64,000 bases of DNA from Ricinus communis (Eukaryota; Streptophyta; Magnoliopsida; Malpighiales; Euphorbiaceae). Location of the stretch: positions 18,404,216-18,468,215 of the forward strand of contig NC_063261.1 in the NCBI RefSeq assembly GCF_019578655.1. Reading direction: 5' to 3'. Shown piece by piece: positions 1 through 11,824 of this stretch (within the stretch, counting starts at the first letter, position 1; every line of letters begins with the position of its first letter). The translations under genes and the position numbers were made by a program. The notes under the pieces are model-generated. The model saw nothing but the letters and a program-made list of their open reading frames with translations. It did not search any database and had not been told where the DNA came from.

Positions 1-2159
1 TTCCATTCTTTTTCTTTTTTTTTTTTTCATTTTCCTACATTGTCTCAACATCCTATTAGGACTGTATGCTTATAAACAAATTAATTAAATATTAATTTAC
101 ATCTCATTTAGGGTAAGAAAAAATCCAAAACAAAAAATTTGCAATCGCAGCTTAAGAAAGATAAAAGCTTTCTCTTAATTAGACCAAAATTGCTAAGCCC
201 AAATGAATTATAAACAAAAATATCAAAATTTGCGAGTGCACCCCCATTACTCCCTCTGAACCTAATGAACATATATCCATAAGAATTTGCATGTAGTTTA
301 TTACTTGTCCAATGAATCATAACAAAAGGAAATACATTTTAGAATATTTTCTCCTTCTCTACTATTTTCTCAGGGACTACCACTAACCTGGGATAGTGAT
401 CAGCCGCGGAAACGACGACGTCAATAGTCCGGCGAGAATTGTGCTTCGGGTTCTCTATGGTGCGGTGATCTGTTTCTCAGGCAGAGAAAAATGCAACATA
501 GTCAGCTTAGTGTCATTGTCCGTGTTTGGCTATCTGATATTTTGGAGGTCATAAGAAACTGAAATTGCCGGGTTGAACGGGATTTAAGTGTGTTCCAAAC
601 AAACAAGTAATTAGGAATTCTATTTAACGAAAGGAAGATATTATTTAGCAGAAATTTTTTTCCCAGAAGAATTATTTAGCAGAAAAATTTATTCATTTAA
701 TGTACAGTGTATTGCTTGCAATTTATTATTCCAAATAAATTTTTTATTTAATAATTATAATTAAGTTTAATAAATATAATAATTTAAAATATCTATTACA
801 TCGATATTACATAGATCCGAATCAATTGTTTAGAATTCTAAAATTGAAAATATTCATTATATTTATGTTATATGAATCTGAAATAAGAAATTTTTTTGTC
901 TAGACTTAATGTATGTCTTCACTTATATATAACACATATAGATAATTGACACATTTATTTATTTTAAATAATGAAATATACGTAATACCAAAATGTACAA
1001 TACTAATATATAAATATCACTCTCATATTAGCTATAATGTATATACCAAACTTAAATAAAAAAAATTTTTTGAATCAAATTGTTTAGAATTATCTTCATT
1101 CTAAGTAAGTATTTATGTAAGAAATTTTATAATATTAATAATATAATTCTGATAAATATAAAAATACAAAAAAAAAGTTCTTATGAGCAAAAAATATTTG
1201 ATTGATACTTTATATTTTTTTACCAATGTATGTATGTTTTACTAATTAAGACAAAAGTTATTTTGATTATTTAAGAGTTATTATTTATAAACTAAAGTTA
1301 ATCTCTCTTCATGTGTTGTTAAGCCATTATACTTCATGAATTCATGTAGTAATACACCTTTTTAAGAAATATGAATAATAAGAAAAAGAAAAGAAAATGA
1401 AAATGATATAAGATTTATTAACAAAAATTTATGTCATAAGCTCTTTAGGTTCCGATAAATAAATTCTTTAGGTTAATAATATCTCATATTTATTATATTA
1501 ACTAGTCGTTTATTTATGGATTGTATGAGCGTTATTATTATTTCGATTATAAAATTAAATTTTTAATTATAATTTAATAAATCTTTTAATATTTAATATT
1601 GATTTATAACATCTTAAAAAATAATAGCAAACAAACAATTTTAAATATTTTTAATTTTATTAATAAATAATATAAAAATTATATTAAATTTTTTATTAAT
1701 TACTTCTAATATTATATAGATTAATACTATCAATATAATTGATATTACTATTTTCTAAAATTATAAATTATTATATCATTAAAAATATTTATCAGTAAAT
1801 GTAGTATTTAAAAATATTATTTTCTACAATTAGAATATTATTAAATAAAAAATTAATTCATTAGTTAGTATAATATTAAAATATAATTAATATGCTATTG
1901 TTTAGAGTAATCATTATTTAACTAAAAAAGCTAATTATTATCTAATAAGAAAATTAATTTATTATTAATATATTACTTCTTAAGATTAAACTCAATGTTT
2001 AATTAAAAATTTAACTTATTAATTAATAAATTAATAGAGAAAATCATAAGATTACATATAAATTTTAATCTCATGTATCAAAATAAGTACACATATCAAT
2101 ATAAAAATTGTATGTGTCAAAAATTAAATACACATGTCAAAAGAATTTATGTCTCAAAA

Positions 2160-2163
<4 letters not shown>

Positions 2164-2209
<46 letters not shown>
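2164..2209. repeat. (AT)n microsatellite
   Basis: Uninterrupted TA dinucleotide run of about 23 units inside the AT-rich repeat block. Confidence 0.95.
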
Positions 2210-2214
<5 letters not shown>

Positions 2215-2378
2215 ATTATCATATTGTATAAAAATTATATGTGTCAAAATTAAACACACATGTCAAAAAATTTATGTTTCAAAAATTAATACATATATTT
2301 GTTATTACATACACATGTCAATATAAAAAATTCATTTATTAAAAATTAAACACACAAGTCAAAAAATTAGTCTTCAGA

Positions 2379-2382
<4 letters not shown>

Positions 2383-2447
<65 letters not shown>
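2383..2447. repeat. (AT)n microsatellite
   Basis: Uninterrupted AT dinucleotide run of about 32 units, the longest simple repeat in the window. It follows a second copy of the ACACAAGTCAAAA phrase, which suggests the (AT)n tail belongs to the repeat unit. Confidence 0.95.
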
Positions 2448-2451
<4 letters not shown>

Positions 2452-3283
2452 CACATTGTATTTTAATTCATTGGCTGCAAAGTAAAAAAAAAAAAAAAAA
2501 AGGGGGAAAAACTAACAAATATTTGAGAGGAAGAAATTTCAGTAAAAAAATAGAGAGAAAAAGTGATTAGGGCCGAAGATTTAAATAAAAATAAATAAAT
2601 GTTTGTAGGACAGCGAAAATAAATTTATTAAGAAAAATAATAAGGATAGTATATCAAAGAGAGTTAAAAACTTTAATCAATTTCTATTTATTCAATTTCA
2701 GTTTATTCAGTGTTTCTTCATCCTACCTTTTTCACAATAAATAAAGAGAAAAAATAAATAATTTATCAAGGTTATATATCAAATATTTTTAAAATTCAAA
2801 TTATTTGTTTTAATTTACACTATGAAAAATATTTAATATAAATTTATGAATTGATACACTTATTATTTGCAGGTGACCAAAAAAAAGTTAATTAATCATT
2901 TTCTAAATATAGGATGAAAATAAAACTAAAAAAATATTAATAATATATAGAATTTAGTTGCAGGAAATTTGTTTCTTTCATTCAAAAGGCATGCAAGCAA
3001 ATATTTGTTTCTAACTGAATTGTTTTTATTTTGTTCCTCTGTTTTGTTGTTGTTGTTTTCCAATCTCTATTTCCTACTTTCTGTCAAAATCAAGAAATTA
3101 TTATTTAATCTATTATGTCCTGAAAGAAGTGCTGTTAGAGACTAGCTCACGCCACCTCTTTTCCCAAGCTTTCTCTGTTTTATTTTTTGGTTTTCCCGAC
3201 CGGTAATCCACACACAAACTGTTCAACACTCAAAGGTGTTCAACTTTCACTGCTGCAGAACAAGCTCATGCGAACCCTTTTTA

Positions 3284-4030
3284 TTGAAATAAAGTTCAAT
3301 TTAGCCCTCAAATTTTACAGTCAGATTTGATTTTATCCTTTTTAATTTTTATGACCAATTTAGCTTCTAAATTTTTTTTAAATAGATTTGATGTCGCTCT
3401 TTTTTAAGAGAGTGAAATGCGTATACTATAGAGTCTGATTTGGCCACTCAACTTCTAATATAAACTCAATATAAACTCAATTTGGCCGCTTAACTTCGTT
3501 TGCGGTTAAATTTGACTATAATTAAATTTATATATTAAATATTTATATATTTTTTAAATTTTAAATTAGTTGATAAAAGTCATATAGAGACTAATAAAAT
3601 AGTGACAATGAAAATATTTGATTATAAAATATCATATATATTTTTATTTTCTAGTGCTAATACTTGTAATTCTTTGTAGAAAAGTAACAGTGACAGTGGT
3701 GATAATTAGTTTGATGTTTTATTGACTTATAGTAATTTAAAAAATTTAAATTTATTTTTTTTAATTTTTAATTTAGAAAAAAAAATAAAATTTAATTTGA
3801 CCCTTCAACTTGAGTGACAAGTTCAATCGGACTTCCAAACTTTGGAGTCAGGCTCAATTTGGCTATTTTCTTACATTCTTATTATAGCATATAGCATGTG
3901 CAACAAACTCATTTAGAAAAGAATTAAATTAAATCTATTCAATAAATCTATAGGTTAAATTGGGCGTAAAAATTAAAAAATATCAAATTGAATCTGACTG
4001 GAAAATTCTAGAGCAAAATAGAACCTCATT
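3284..4030. mobile_element. Long-TIR MITE (Mutator-like?), element A
   Basis: A 747-bp non-coding element with imperfect terminal inverted repeats of about 80 bp. The left end (GTTCAATTTAGCCCTC then CAGTCAGATTTGATTTTATC) matches the reverse complement of the right end (GTTCTATTTTGCTCTAG then CAGTCAGATTCAATTTGATA). It is flanked by a perfect 8-bp direct repeat CCTTTTTA (3276-3283 and 4031-4038), which reads as a target-site duplication. Long TIRs with an 8-9 bp duplication suggest a non-autonomous Mutator-like element; hAT is the alternative. No transposase is present. The interior carries further inverted copies of a CAATTTGGCCRCTYAACTT-type phrase. Confidence 0.65.
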
Positions 4031-4051
4031 CCTTTTTACTCCACAGAAATA

Positions 4052-4497
4052 AAGGAATAAAATCCCATTTAGACTCTGAACTTTGCAAATAAATTCAATT
4101 AGTTCCCTTATATACCAATCGCCAGCATTAATTTCTCTATTAGTTCAACTAACTGATTAAGAACCTCAAACACATAAAAAGAATTAATACACAAATTTAA
4201 TCAGATAATTAAATATATTATAATTAAATTATATTTCGCAGGCTTAAAAAAAAATTTAATAGCTAGCTAAATTGATAGAATGTAAAAAGTTTGATGGCCA
4301 AATTAAACGGGCTAAAAGTTAGAAGGACAAATTGAATCCCCGCAAACAAAAATTGAGTGGCCTTATTTGACTTGTACCTTTATTAATTGAAGATCCAAAA
4401 ATGCAAATTTTTAGGCTAAATCGGCTGTAAAGGATTAAAAAATTGGCCAGAATGGAATCTATTCACAGAGTTGAAAGACAAATTAGAATTTATTTCA
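4052..4497. mobile_element. Second inverted-repeat MITE, element B
   Basis: Directly abuts element A. Its left end (AAGGAATAAAATCCCATTTA) resembles the reverse complement of its right end (TGAAATAAATTCTAATTTGT), and the same TTT-GAC/CTC-AACT phrases as element A recur inside. A 7-bp direct repeat AGAAATA (4045-4051 and 4498-4504) may be the target-site duplication. It looks like an older, shorter relative of element A. The boundaries are less certain. Confidence 0.45.
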
Positions 4498-4504
4498 AGA
4501 AATA

Positions 4505-6435
4505 GGCGCACACCAAAATAAAACAACTTTAGAAAATTGTAATCTAAGCATGTTGCATATATCTATTTAATCACCAAACTGATAAATTATTTACACAAAT
4601 TCATTAATTTTACATAATATTAAATAATAAAAAAATATGAATCAATTTATATTCCATGTCACTGTCTTCTATACACCAAGTCTAGGTCGGAATTTCTCAA
4701 TAAATCATCCTCTAATAAGCTCTAGGTGCAGAATTTTCCCTTACTTTCTCTCACCAAACTAGAAGTTTGCAATTGGGCACATGTAGCAGACTTGTAGCAC
4801 ATGCAAAGGGTCTTTCCACTGTTAAATAAATAACTTACTGCCACATGCAAAGTTTTGGTCATTCCATTATATTCAACTTGTTTTTAACCAAAAAACTAAG
4901 AAACCATCTGAGGTAGCTTGAGTATAGATCTATATATTTAAAAGATAATTCAACATGTGAAAACTCAGATAATTTGGAGAAGGCTGGTGCAATAACAAAT
5001 ACAGTAGTCCATGGTTTTACAGCAACATTATGCCCCATTAGGGAGATAAGCTGTGCAATTGGACATGAAGAGAGAGCTAAGAACAACTATATAAATAACA
5101 AATTGATATACAAAACAATTCAAGTTAAGTGTTACCTTTGCCATTTTCAGAAGAACCATTTGAAAGCCTTCAGGATCAATTTTTTGAAACCAGTTTGTTC
5201 CATTCTTCTTTTCTTACCTCTTCTTAATTCTTATGATGATAAAAAACAAATACATTATAGACCCATGTGGAAAATACCTCCCGAGAGAACTTCTAGACAT
5301 AGTTCAGAAAGAAATGTATGACAAGGTTTGCAGAGAATTATTGGAACCTGCGTAGCTGATGTTCAATCTGATTTTGTCTTTCTTGAGCCTCTTCAGTTGT
5401 TTCCCATCTCGCCTTTGAATGACATCACACTCGAGCAAACCTCTGAAAAGTCAAGTTATGATACACGCCACTGCCATGTTCTAAAGCATTTTAATAAGGA
5501 TTAAGTAGCACAAGTAAATAGCTGCTTGCTCGGTATTAGGTTATTCATCCATCTGTGCATTATGCAATTCCAATAGCTTGTATCACTAATCTAACAGCTA
5601 AGTAATAACAGCCTAAGACAGATTCTAGTTCCAATGGTACATAATTTACTAGAAGAAATCTTTTTCAAGGGACCAAAACACATGTAGCCACATTAAATAA
5701 CGAAGTCAAAATATCCATACAGAGAGGGTAACACCCATGAGTCAATGAAGCTTGATAGTTGAAATGAAACATGAAAAGATAAGTGGAAAGCAATGACAAG
5801 TAGATTGACTCCCGTGTTTTTTATCAAAAAGTACCAAAAGGTTTTCTCAGAGCTTCAATCAAAGCTTGGAGCATCAAACATGTTTCGTGCACTTAATTAG
5901 TAAGCAGAGATCAGAGTTAAGTACAAGCATAAACATGACAGTCGCGGTCAAAGATTTCAAAAAGAAGTTACTTTTATGTGCTAAGATGAAAGTCATTCAA
6001 TTTTAACAAGAAACAACAGTAAGCTCTCATGTTATAAAGGAGCCAAGATCATAAGATATCAGACCATCAGAACCCCAGATTTCATTTTCAAAGCTGGTGA
6101 ACACTAACGTATACAAAATCCTTATAATTACAGAACACAAATCTACAGAGGATAATTTACGGTTACAATAGTAGGATCTAGACTCACTACAATACTCCAA
6201 TCCAATATGAGGAAAATCCACTGGAAAGTAGAATCTGTTCTTCAATTGTTCCATTCAAGTGCCTCCATGAGGAGACGCAAATATTTACAGGATTACATAT
6301 AAAAAGGTAAAGTATTGGTATGCATCCGGTTGTATAACAAAATGAGAAATTCTGTGTGAATTAACTTTGGTCAACTAAACAGAATTAATTGAAACCTAGA
6401 TTCGCAGTTCTTACAAATCAGAAGGTACAAAGAGC
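4505..6435. other. Intergenic region with a possible orphan exon
   Basis: No complete gene recognised. On the minus strand a good acceptor (TTGACTTTTCAG, ending at about 5443) precedes a region of mixed base composition. One frame there gives a charged, coiled-coil-like tail (WETTEEAQERQNQIEHQLRR, about 5350-5415) ending in a stop. It could be the last exon or 3' UTR of an unannotated gene, or part of the 3' region of the GTD-binding gene upstream. About 4960-5100 is also open in both directions but resembles no family I know. Confidence 0.3.
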
Positions 6436-7368
6436 TTACAAAAGCGAGAAGTACTTCTCAACTGAATTTGTTTGTACATCTTCAGAACCATCTTCGATGG
6501 CAGTATCAACATCAAGACTCATTTCAAATTGATCCATTTCGTCACTCTTCATGTATTGCTTCAATTTCTGCTTACACAAGCTCAACTTTTCCTCTAATAC
6601 AGTCCTTTCAGACTCATATTTCACTATAATCCATTGCAATGATTGAATTACTTCTTGATCATATTCTTGCATTTGCTCTGCCAATTTATAATGATGACTC
6701 GATTCAATTTCTATACAACTTTTCTCTCTTTGAAGCCTTAAAATCATTGCCATTGCCTCATCAGCTGCTGATGCTGAAGCCATTCTTTCCTTCTCAAGTT
6801 CTAAATTAGCCATATCTGCTCTCTGCCTCTCAATTTTAACCAATCTCCTCAATGCCATTACATCAAATTCTTCATCTTCAATCCAATATTTTCTTCTATA
6901 ACCATCATCAGCATCATCATCAAAAGCATCGCAATCTGTGTTCTCTTGGCTTACCATCACATTTTCCTTTGAATTCTCCACGCATTTCAATGAGCTAGGC
7001 TCACAAGATATAATTTTTTTATCACATACTTGATCAAAATCCTTTCTTGCAAAAAACCCAATTCTTGGATTACCTGATTTCCCTCTAATTTCACATAAAA
7101 ATTGAAGCAAACCCTTACGATGCAAAGCAGTCTGCAAATACTTCAATCCCAAACTAAACATCAAAAACAGGCTCAAAAAACTAATAGTCGGTGAAAAACA
7201 TCCAAGCAACAAAAGCCCACTTTTTAATTCACCGCTTTGAGTTAGAAAATTCAAGCATGTAGCAAAATCCATCAGAAACAATTCCAAGAAGACTTGCAAA
7301 ATTCTCTTGTACAACTCTAGAACAGAGCAAACGACAACCAGTAAACAAAAATGACCCAGAAACTGCAT
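6436..7368 (-). CDS. GTD-binding (DUF593) membrane protein, FLOURY1-like
   Basis: A single-exon 310-residue protein. Residues 1-90 are strongly hydrophobic, with likely membrane segments around 5-35 and 52-78, interrupted by few charges. An acidic linker follows (about 145-170, DAFDDDADDG). A coiled-coil block at about 168-265 starts DVMALRRLVKIERQRADMAN and contains alternating EKER and charged heptads; this is the signature of the GTD-binding domain (formerly DUF593). The family comprises plant-specific myosin XI-binding proteins and the maize endoplasmic-reticulum protein FLOURY1. A short protein with N-terminal membrane segments fits the FLOURY1-like branch better than the long MyoB receptors. 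The start at 7368 is the first ATG; an internal Met at residue 33 is possible. The tail after about residue 275 is acidic and ends in EKYFSLL. Domain assignment is firm; the cargo or organelle is unknown. Confidence 0.85.
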   Translation of the reverse strand: MQFLGHFCLLVVVCSVLELYKRILQVFLELFLMDFATCLNFLTQSGELKSGLLLLGCFSPTISFLSLFLMFSLGLKYLQTALHRKGLLQFLCEIRGKSGNPRIGFFARKDFDQVCDKKIISCEPSSLKCVENSKENVMVSQENTDCDAFDDDADDGYRRKYWIEDEEFDVMALRRLVKIERQRADMANLELEKERMASASAADEAMAMILRLQREKSCIEIESSHHYKLAEQMQEYDQEVIQSLQWIIVKYESERTVLEEKLSLCKQKLKQYMKSDEMDQFEMSLDVDTAIEDGSEDVQTNSVEKYFSLL

Positions 7369-7680
7369 GTGCGTCTTTATTCGATTTCCCTCTTACTCTC
7401 TCTTGATTCTATCAAGAACCTCAATTCAAGTAAAAATCAATGGAGAAAAATACAAAAACAAACGCTCAATCAACGGTGGTGTGATTATTAAGCCATGAAA
7501 ACAGAGTCTTAATTGAATTTCTTTGTTCAAAATAATTCTGAAGAACAAATTGCATGTAGGAGTGGGAGTCTGCAGCAGGTCACCACCTATATTTGAGAAA
7601 CCAGATATTTAGATAAGAGGATTGGGAGCGAGAAGAGTGACTGTGTCTCTGTAGTGGGGGTGTTTGTGAGAGTAGGGATG

Positions 7681-7690
7681 GATATATATT
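7681..7690 (-). promoter_or_regulatory. Putative TATA box of the GTD-binding gene
   Basis: On the minus strand this reads AATATATATC, about 310 bp upstream of the ATG and at the edge of a sudden change from mixed to very AT-rich sequence. That placement would give a long 5' leader. Inferred from position only. Confidence 0.3.
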
Positions 7691-8889
7691 GGGAAGCCAA
7701 AAATGAGGCGTACAAAACGAGAGTGTTGAGTCGGTTATTCTGACTCGGAGATTCGGTATCAGATCGTATCTTTTTTCTATAGATTATATTTATTTACGAT
7801 GGATTAAAAAAAGTTGGGTTATCTAATATATGAATTAAATTTTATATCTTTTATTACATCAAATTATCTTTATTTGGTCTAATATTGTTTAGCCGTGTTA
7901 GTCAAAAAAATTAAAATTAATATATATTTATTTAAATACAAAAAATTAAAATATTAGAAGTTTAATTTATTATGAGATATATAAAATATATAATTATAGT
8001 TCTATAGTTAAATAATTACACACTTTAAAATTATAAATAAAATTAAAATAAATAAAATTATAATTTTTTATTTCTTTACTACTTTTAGTCAGATTTTTTA
8101 TTTAATATTTTTATAAATTTAAAATTACAATTTATATATTTATATAAAATAATTTCTTTTTAGAATGAAAAGCCTAGTAATGTATCATATATTATTCGTA
8201 TATGACATATGATAATATATAATTGTTATATGTAGAATTGATAGCAACTGTTTTACTCCAGTTTTTATTAATTCAAGTTTTATGTAAATATTAAAAAAAT
8301 ATTTACAAATTGTTGTTCTTTGTACTTTTTCAAGCTACAGTTCAATAATATAAGCATTTTTAAGCTACAGTTTCATGGAATGAAGATGGTAAAAAAGGAA
8401 GAAGCTTCGAGGTAAATAAATTAGCAAAACTTTTCTTTTTTATTTTTTTATTTAGTTTTTTGGGGTCAAATATAAATTAGGAAACTTTGATTCGCATTAA
8501 TCATTCTCTAATTTTATGATTCTGGCTTTTGATAATCATGATGAGACACAAGAATTCAATTGCAATCATGTCTTAATTTCCTAGATGAAAATTGTAATAA
8601 TAATAGTCCAAAATCTTGCCCATGGGAAATTTTTAATTAGAATAAACATAATTATTTTGTTTTTGAAAAGAAACAAAAAAGGAAATTATCAGTTAGAATA
8701 AAATATTAAACTTACTTTTGAAATTTGCATGAGATATATTTAATTAATTAAATCTTTTCATAATTTCATAATCCGATTTTTTTAATTAAAAATTTAAAAA
8801 ATTTGATACAAATCATAAGAATATATATTCTTTTTCGAATTTTTCATTGAAAGGTAAAGGATTAAATCTTTTTAAGAAATAAAGTATTT

Positions 8890-9330
8890 CATTTTAATTT
8901 TTAAATTTTAACATCTTTTTAACGTGTGTGTTTAATTTTTAATAAATAAAATTTTTATTTTAATATATATACTACTTTTGATATATGGGATTCAAACTTA
9001 TATTTGATTTTATTATTTTTTTAATAATTTATTAATTAATAAATTTATTTCTAATTAAAAACATCTAAAAAATATAATATTAGTTATATTTTAATATTAT
9101 ATTTAACTCATCAATAATTTTATAATACTAATTCTATCCTAAAAAGTAGTGGCACATTAATTATATTCTAATATTATATTAACTAATAAATATTTTTTAA
9201 TTAAAAAATGATATTAATTTTATCATAAAAAATTAGTATATTAATTATAATTAAATATTATATGGATTAATAAATTATTTTTATAACTAGATAATAATTT
9301 AATATAGAAAATAATATTTTATTGAGGACT
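8890..9330 (-). repeat. AT-rich dispersed repeat, copy 2
   Basis: Contains GTGTGTTTAATTTTTAATAA, AATTATATTCTAATATTATA and related phrases in the opposite orientation to copy 1 at 1.6-2.4 kb. Non-coding and heavily diverged. Confidence 0.4.
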
Positions 9331-9332
9331 GT

Positions 9333-9425
9333 TTTGGCCTAATGACATGCTGATTAAATTTCAGACATCTTCTAGTCTGAATTCAAATTCTTAAAATCTG
9401 ATTTACTGAAGGAGTTTTCATTGTA
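9333..9425 (+). repeat. Possible tRNA-derived SINE relic
   Basis: An A-box-like stretch (TGGCCTAATGACATG, about 9334) is followed about 40 bp later by a B-box-like stretch (GTCTGAATTCAAATTC, about 9375). The spacing fits a pol III type-2 promoter, but both boxes are degenerate and no poly(A) tail or duplication is evident. Confidence 0.25.
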
Positions 9426-9629
9426 TACAGTGACCCGCCCGAAGAGAACAAAAATTGAGGGAAAAATGAGGTCGCGTTCGCAGGTAATAGCTAATGAGAT
9501 TTTCTCAATTCAAATAGCTTATCGAGTGGTAAAAACGGGAAAAAAGAAAAAAAAAAACTAGTAAAGGGATTGGCTTTGGCTTTGTGGTATAGCAAAACAG
9601 ATTAATCCATGATCAGATTTTGTCGTCTC

Positions 9630-10155
9630 ATGAACAGGTTATTAACATTGCTACAGAGATGGGGCAGGATTACAGGAGTCATAATTCCCTAGAACAGACT
9701 CAAGTTCCTGATCCCGTCCTTATACAGTCTGGTTAAAGGTGAACACAACAGATGTAGCCATGTAGGCAGATGTGCAGACAGCAAGGGCAATGCTCAGCTA
9801 GCAGCTAATGTTATTCATCGAGTTCAGTGTCGACAGGAAGAAGAAGTAGGAGCTATTGAAATATCCTGGATTCTGTCGTTAGCTCGAGAGCATCATTTTG
9901 GGTACCTAATGGTTCAAAGTGCAGTTGTGATTGTTAACAGATTGCACCGTCAATAAGCTGACCTTTCCAGTTTCTGCAAGTAACAGCAATACTAGCTTCC
10001 GAAATAATTCCATCCCAAGCAGCACCTGAGTTTAATTTTAGGACATCCTTTTGTTTGGTTTTTGGTCATGCACTATCCTATTGTATGGATATTATTTTCT
10101 CTAATGCTTTGAGTTCGTAGTTGCAATGAATTATTTTCTTAAAAAAAAGAAAAAT
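9630..10155 (+). mobile_element. 5'-truncated LINE tail with RNase H-like relic
   Basis: About 9770-9955 translates to a degraded RNase H-like domain as found at the end of plant L1-type polyproteins. The phrase GAIEISWILSLAREHHFGYL is followed by a hydrophobic strand and VVIVNRLH before a stop. About 200 bp of apparent 3' UTR follows, ending in an A-rich run (TTCTTAAAAAAAAGAAAAA). The reverse transcriptase is missing, as is usual for 5'-truncated LINE copies. Confidence 0.45.
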
Positions 10156-11072
10156 CATATATGGATACAAAATTAGGAGTGAGATTTGTCAATCTGCCAT
10201 TCGTCTATTTATACACTCTTTAGATCTCAAGACATTTTTCTTCGCTAAAAGTCACGAGTTTGAATCTTTAAAAGTCACGAGTTTAAAAAAATTTTTACTG
10301 TTTAGGGTGTTTTTAATATGAACATATTAGATGACCAGAATTTTAAAAATAAATTAAAAGTGAGCTATATTGACCATCCATTCCAAGTTTATAACGAAAT
10401 TAATTTCCCATTCTCATGAATGTTGACAACTTAATTTCCCCACATAGATTTAGTCATCGCTGAGTTCAAGTTTTCTTCTTTCTCAAACTCACAAACAATA
10501 GGCTTTAACTTCCTGATGCCAGTCAACAGTCTTCTTCTATGCCCAGAAACACTTGACAAGAATGTTATTATTATTATTATTATTATTTAATACTACAGTG
10601 CTAAATTCGTTTTTCTAGTCTGATTTCAACAAAAAAACCATTAATGGCAGTATAAAATGTTTTAATAGGCATAAGTTAAATATAATGAGCTGTTTAAATT
10701 CTTTTAGCTACTTATCTAAAAAGAATTAAAAATCTAATATATTATCGAATACTTACTAATTTTTCTATTCGAATTTGATAAAATTTGAATTTAAACGGTA
10801 CATTTTTAAAATAATTTCACTTTACAGACAGCAAATGCAATGCACTCACTATATCACTGTAACACTTAATTCTTGCAAACAACGAATCTTTTCAATTTGC
10901 ATGACTTAACTACCTGGAGTAAATGCCTTTCATATGTAACCTTTATTTTCTTATAAAGCTTCTAGTATCAATTAGATTACTCATACATCCATTTCACAAA
11001 GAAATTGAAAAGCTTGTAGATTTTATTTAGTGAGAGAAAATTGTTATATTAACCAAGCCACTAACTAGTATC
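10156..11072. other. Intergenic region with duplicated short phrase
   Basis: No gene seen. A phrase AAAAGTCACGAGTTT is repeated directly at about 10237 and 10270; the first copy continues into GAATCT and so resembles a pol III B box. A short (ATT)n tract lies at about 10566-10588. Confidence 0.5.
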
Positions 11073-11824
11073 TGATGGGAAAAACAGCCACAAACGGTAA
11101 ACAAATAAATGCGGAATTAATCTCTGTTTGTCTAAACTTTCCCAACTTGAATGAACCCCGAGGATGCAAACAAATAGGATGTTCTTAATGCAATTAGAAC
11201 ACACACAATATCACTGCTATGCACCAAGATATTGAGCTAAAACAGTAAGCACACAACAACACAAAGACACCGAAATTTTAGCGTGGAAAACCTATAAACT
11301 AGGGAAAAACCACGGGACCATTTTGGCCGCTTAAATCCACTATCATCATCAAAGGAGCAATACAAAGTCTTCTCTAGATAATACTAGAGGCATACAAAAT
11401 CATCATATCCTTGGAAGTAAGCACATCAAGGTGTATGGAATCAAAATAGAGCCAAGATAAGAAATATATCACCAGAAAATTAGCTACTGTCCAGACCAAC
11501 GAAACCCGACCTCCGGACCTCAAAAACCGATCTCCACCGTCCAAAATATTGGACCAGATGCTGTGTAGCTGCTGTCCAAAAATCACGACGATCCAACGGT
11601 TCAATCTACGGGAAACGGAACTTTTCTGCTGCTGTGTATTCTTCTCTCTTCACCTCTCTCTTTTCTTTTAATATATGAAGTCTTGGTAAAAAAAAGCCCT
11701 AGCCCTAGACGTTTTTATAATAATATGCTCCCAAAATAGAAAGTCTAAATAAGACTTTAATATGCTCAATGGTTGGGCTTTCCTCATGGGTCAAAAAAAA
11801 CAAAGAAAAAAAAAAAACCCAACA
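11073..11824 (-). repeat. copia-1 3' LTR
   Basis: 752 bp, starting TGATGGG and ending CCCAACA on plus. It contains an identical 76-codon open stretch in both LTRs (here 11374-11604), which is coincidental LTR sequence rather than a gene. A TATA-like TTTAATATATGAAG lies near the end. Confidence 0.93.

Larger units (their letters stand above)
1560..2460 (+). repeat. AT-rich dispersed repeat, copy 1
   Basis: Contains phrases such as AATATTAAAATATAATTAAT, then several degenerate copies of ACACATGTCAAAA/TTTATGTCTCAAAAATTAAT, ending in (AT)n. The same order, or its reverse complement, recurs near 8.9-9.3 kb, 38.7-39.2 kb and 52.1-52.8 kb. It has no coding capacity and its class is unknown. Confidence 0.5.
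1..3275. other. AT-rich intergenic region, no supported gene
   Basis: No supportable coding gene. Positions about 390-600 are distinctly richer in G and C than their surroundings and contain a possible splice donor on the minus strand (AG then GTTAGT, about 385-392). This could be an edge exon or leader of a gene lying to the left, but no start codon or recognisable protein is visible. The rest is AT-rich and includes two long (AT)n tracts and one copy of an AT-rich dispersed repeat, listed separately. Confidence 0.5.
7700..9629. other. AT-rich intergenic region
   Basis: No gene seen. It contains the second copy of the AT-rich dispersed repeat and a possible SINE relic, both listed separately. 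Confidence 0.5.

Noticed and set aside
2090..2450. CRISPR-like series of ACACATGTCAAAA repeats
   Set aside because: Units are degenerate with uneven spacing, rich in AT, ending in (AT)n, in a plant genome with no cas genes; part of a dispersed repeat family.
11374..11604. 76-codon open frame in the copia-1 LTR, repeated at 16186-16416
   Set aside because: It is duplicated only because the LTR is duplicated; no domain is recognisable and it lies in LTR non-coding sequence.
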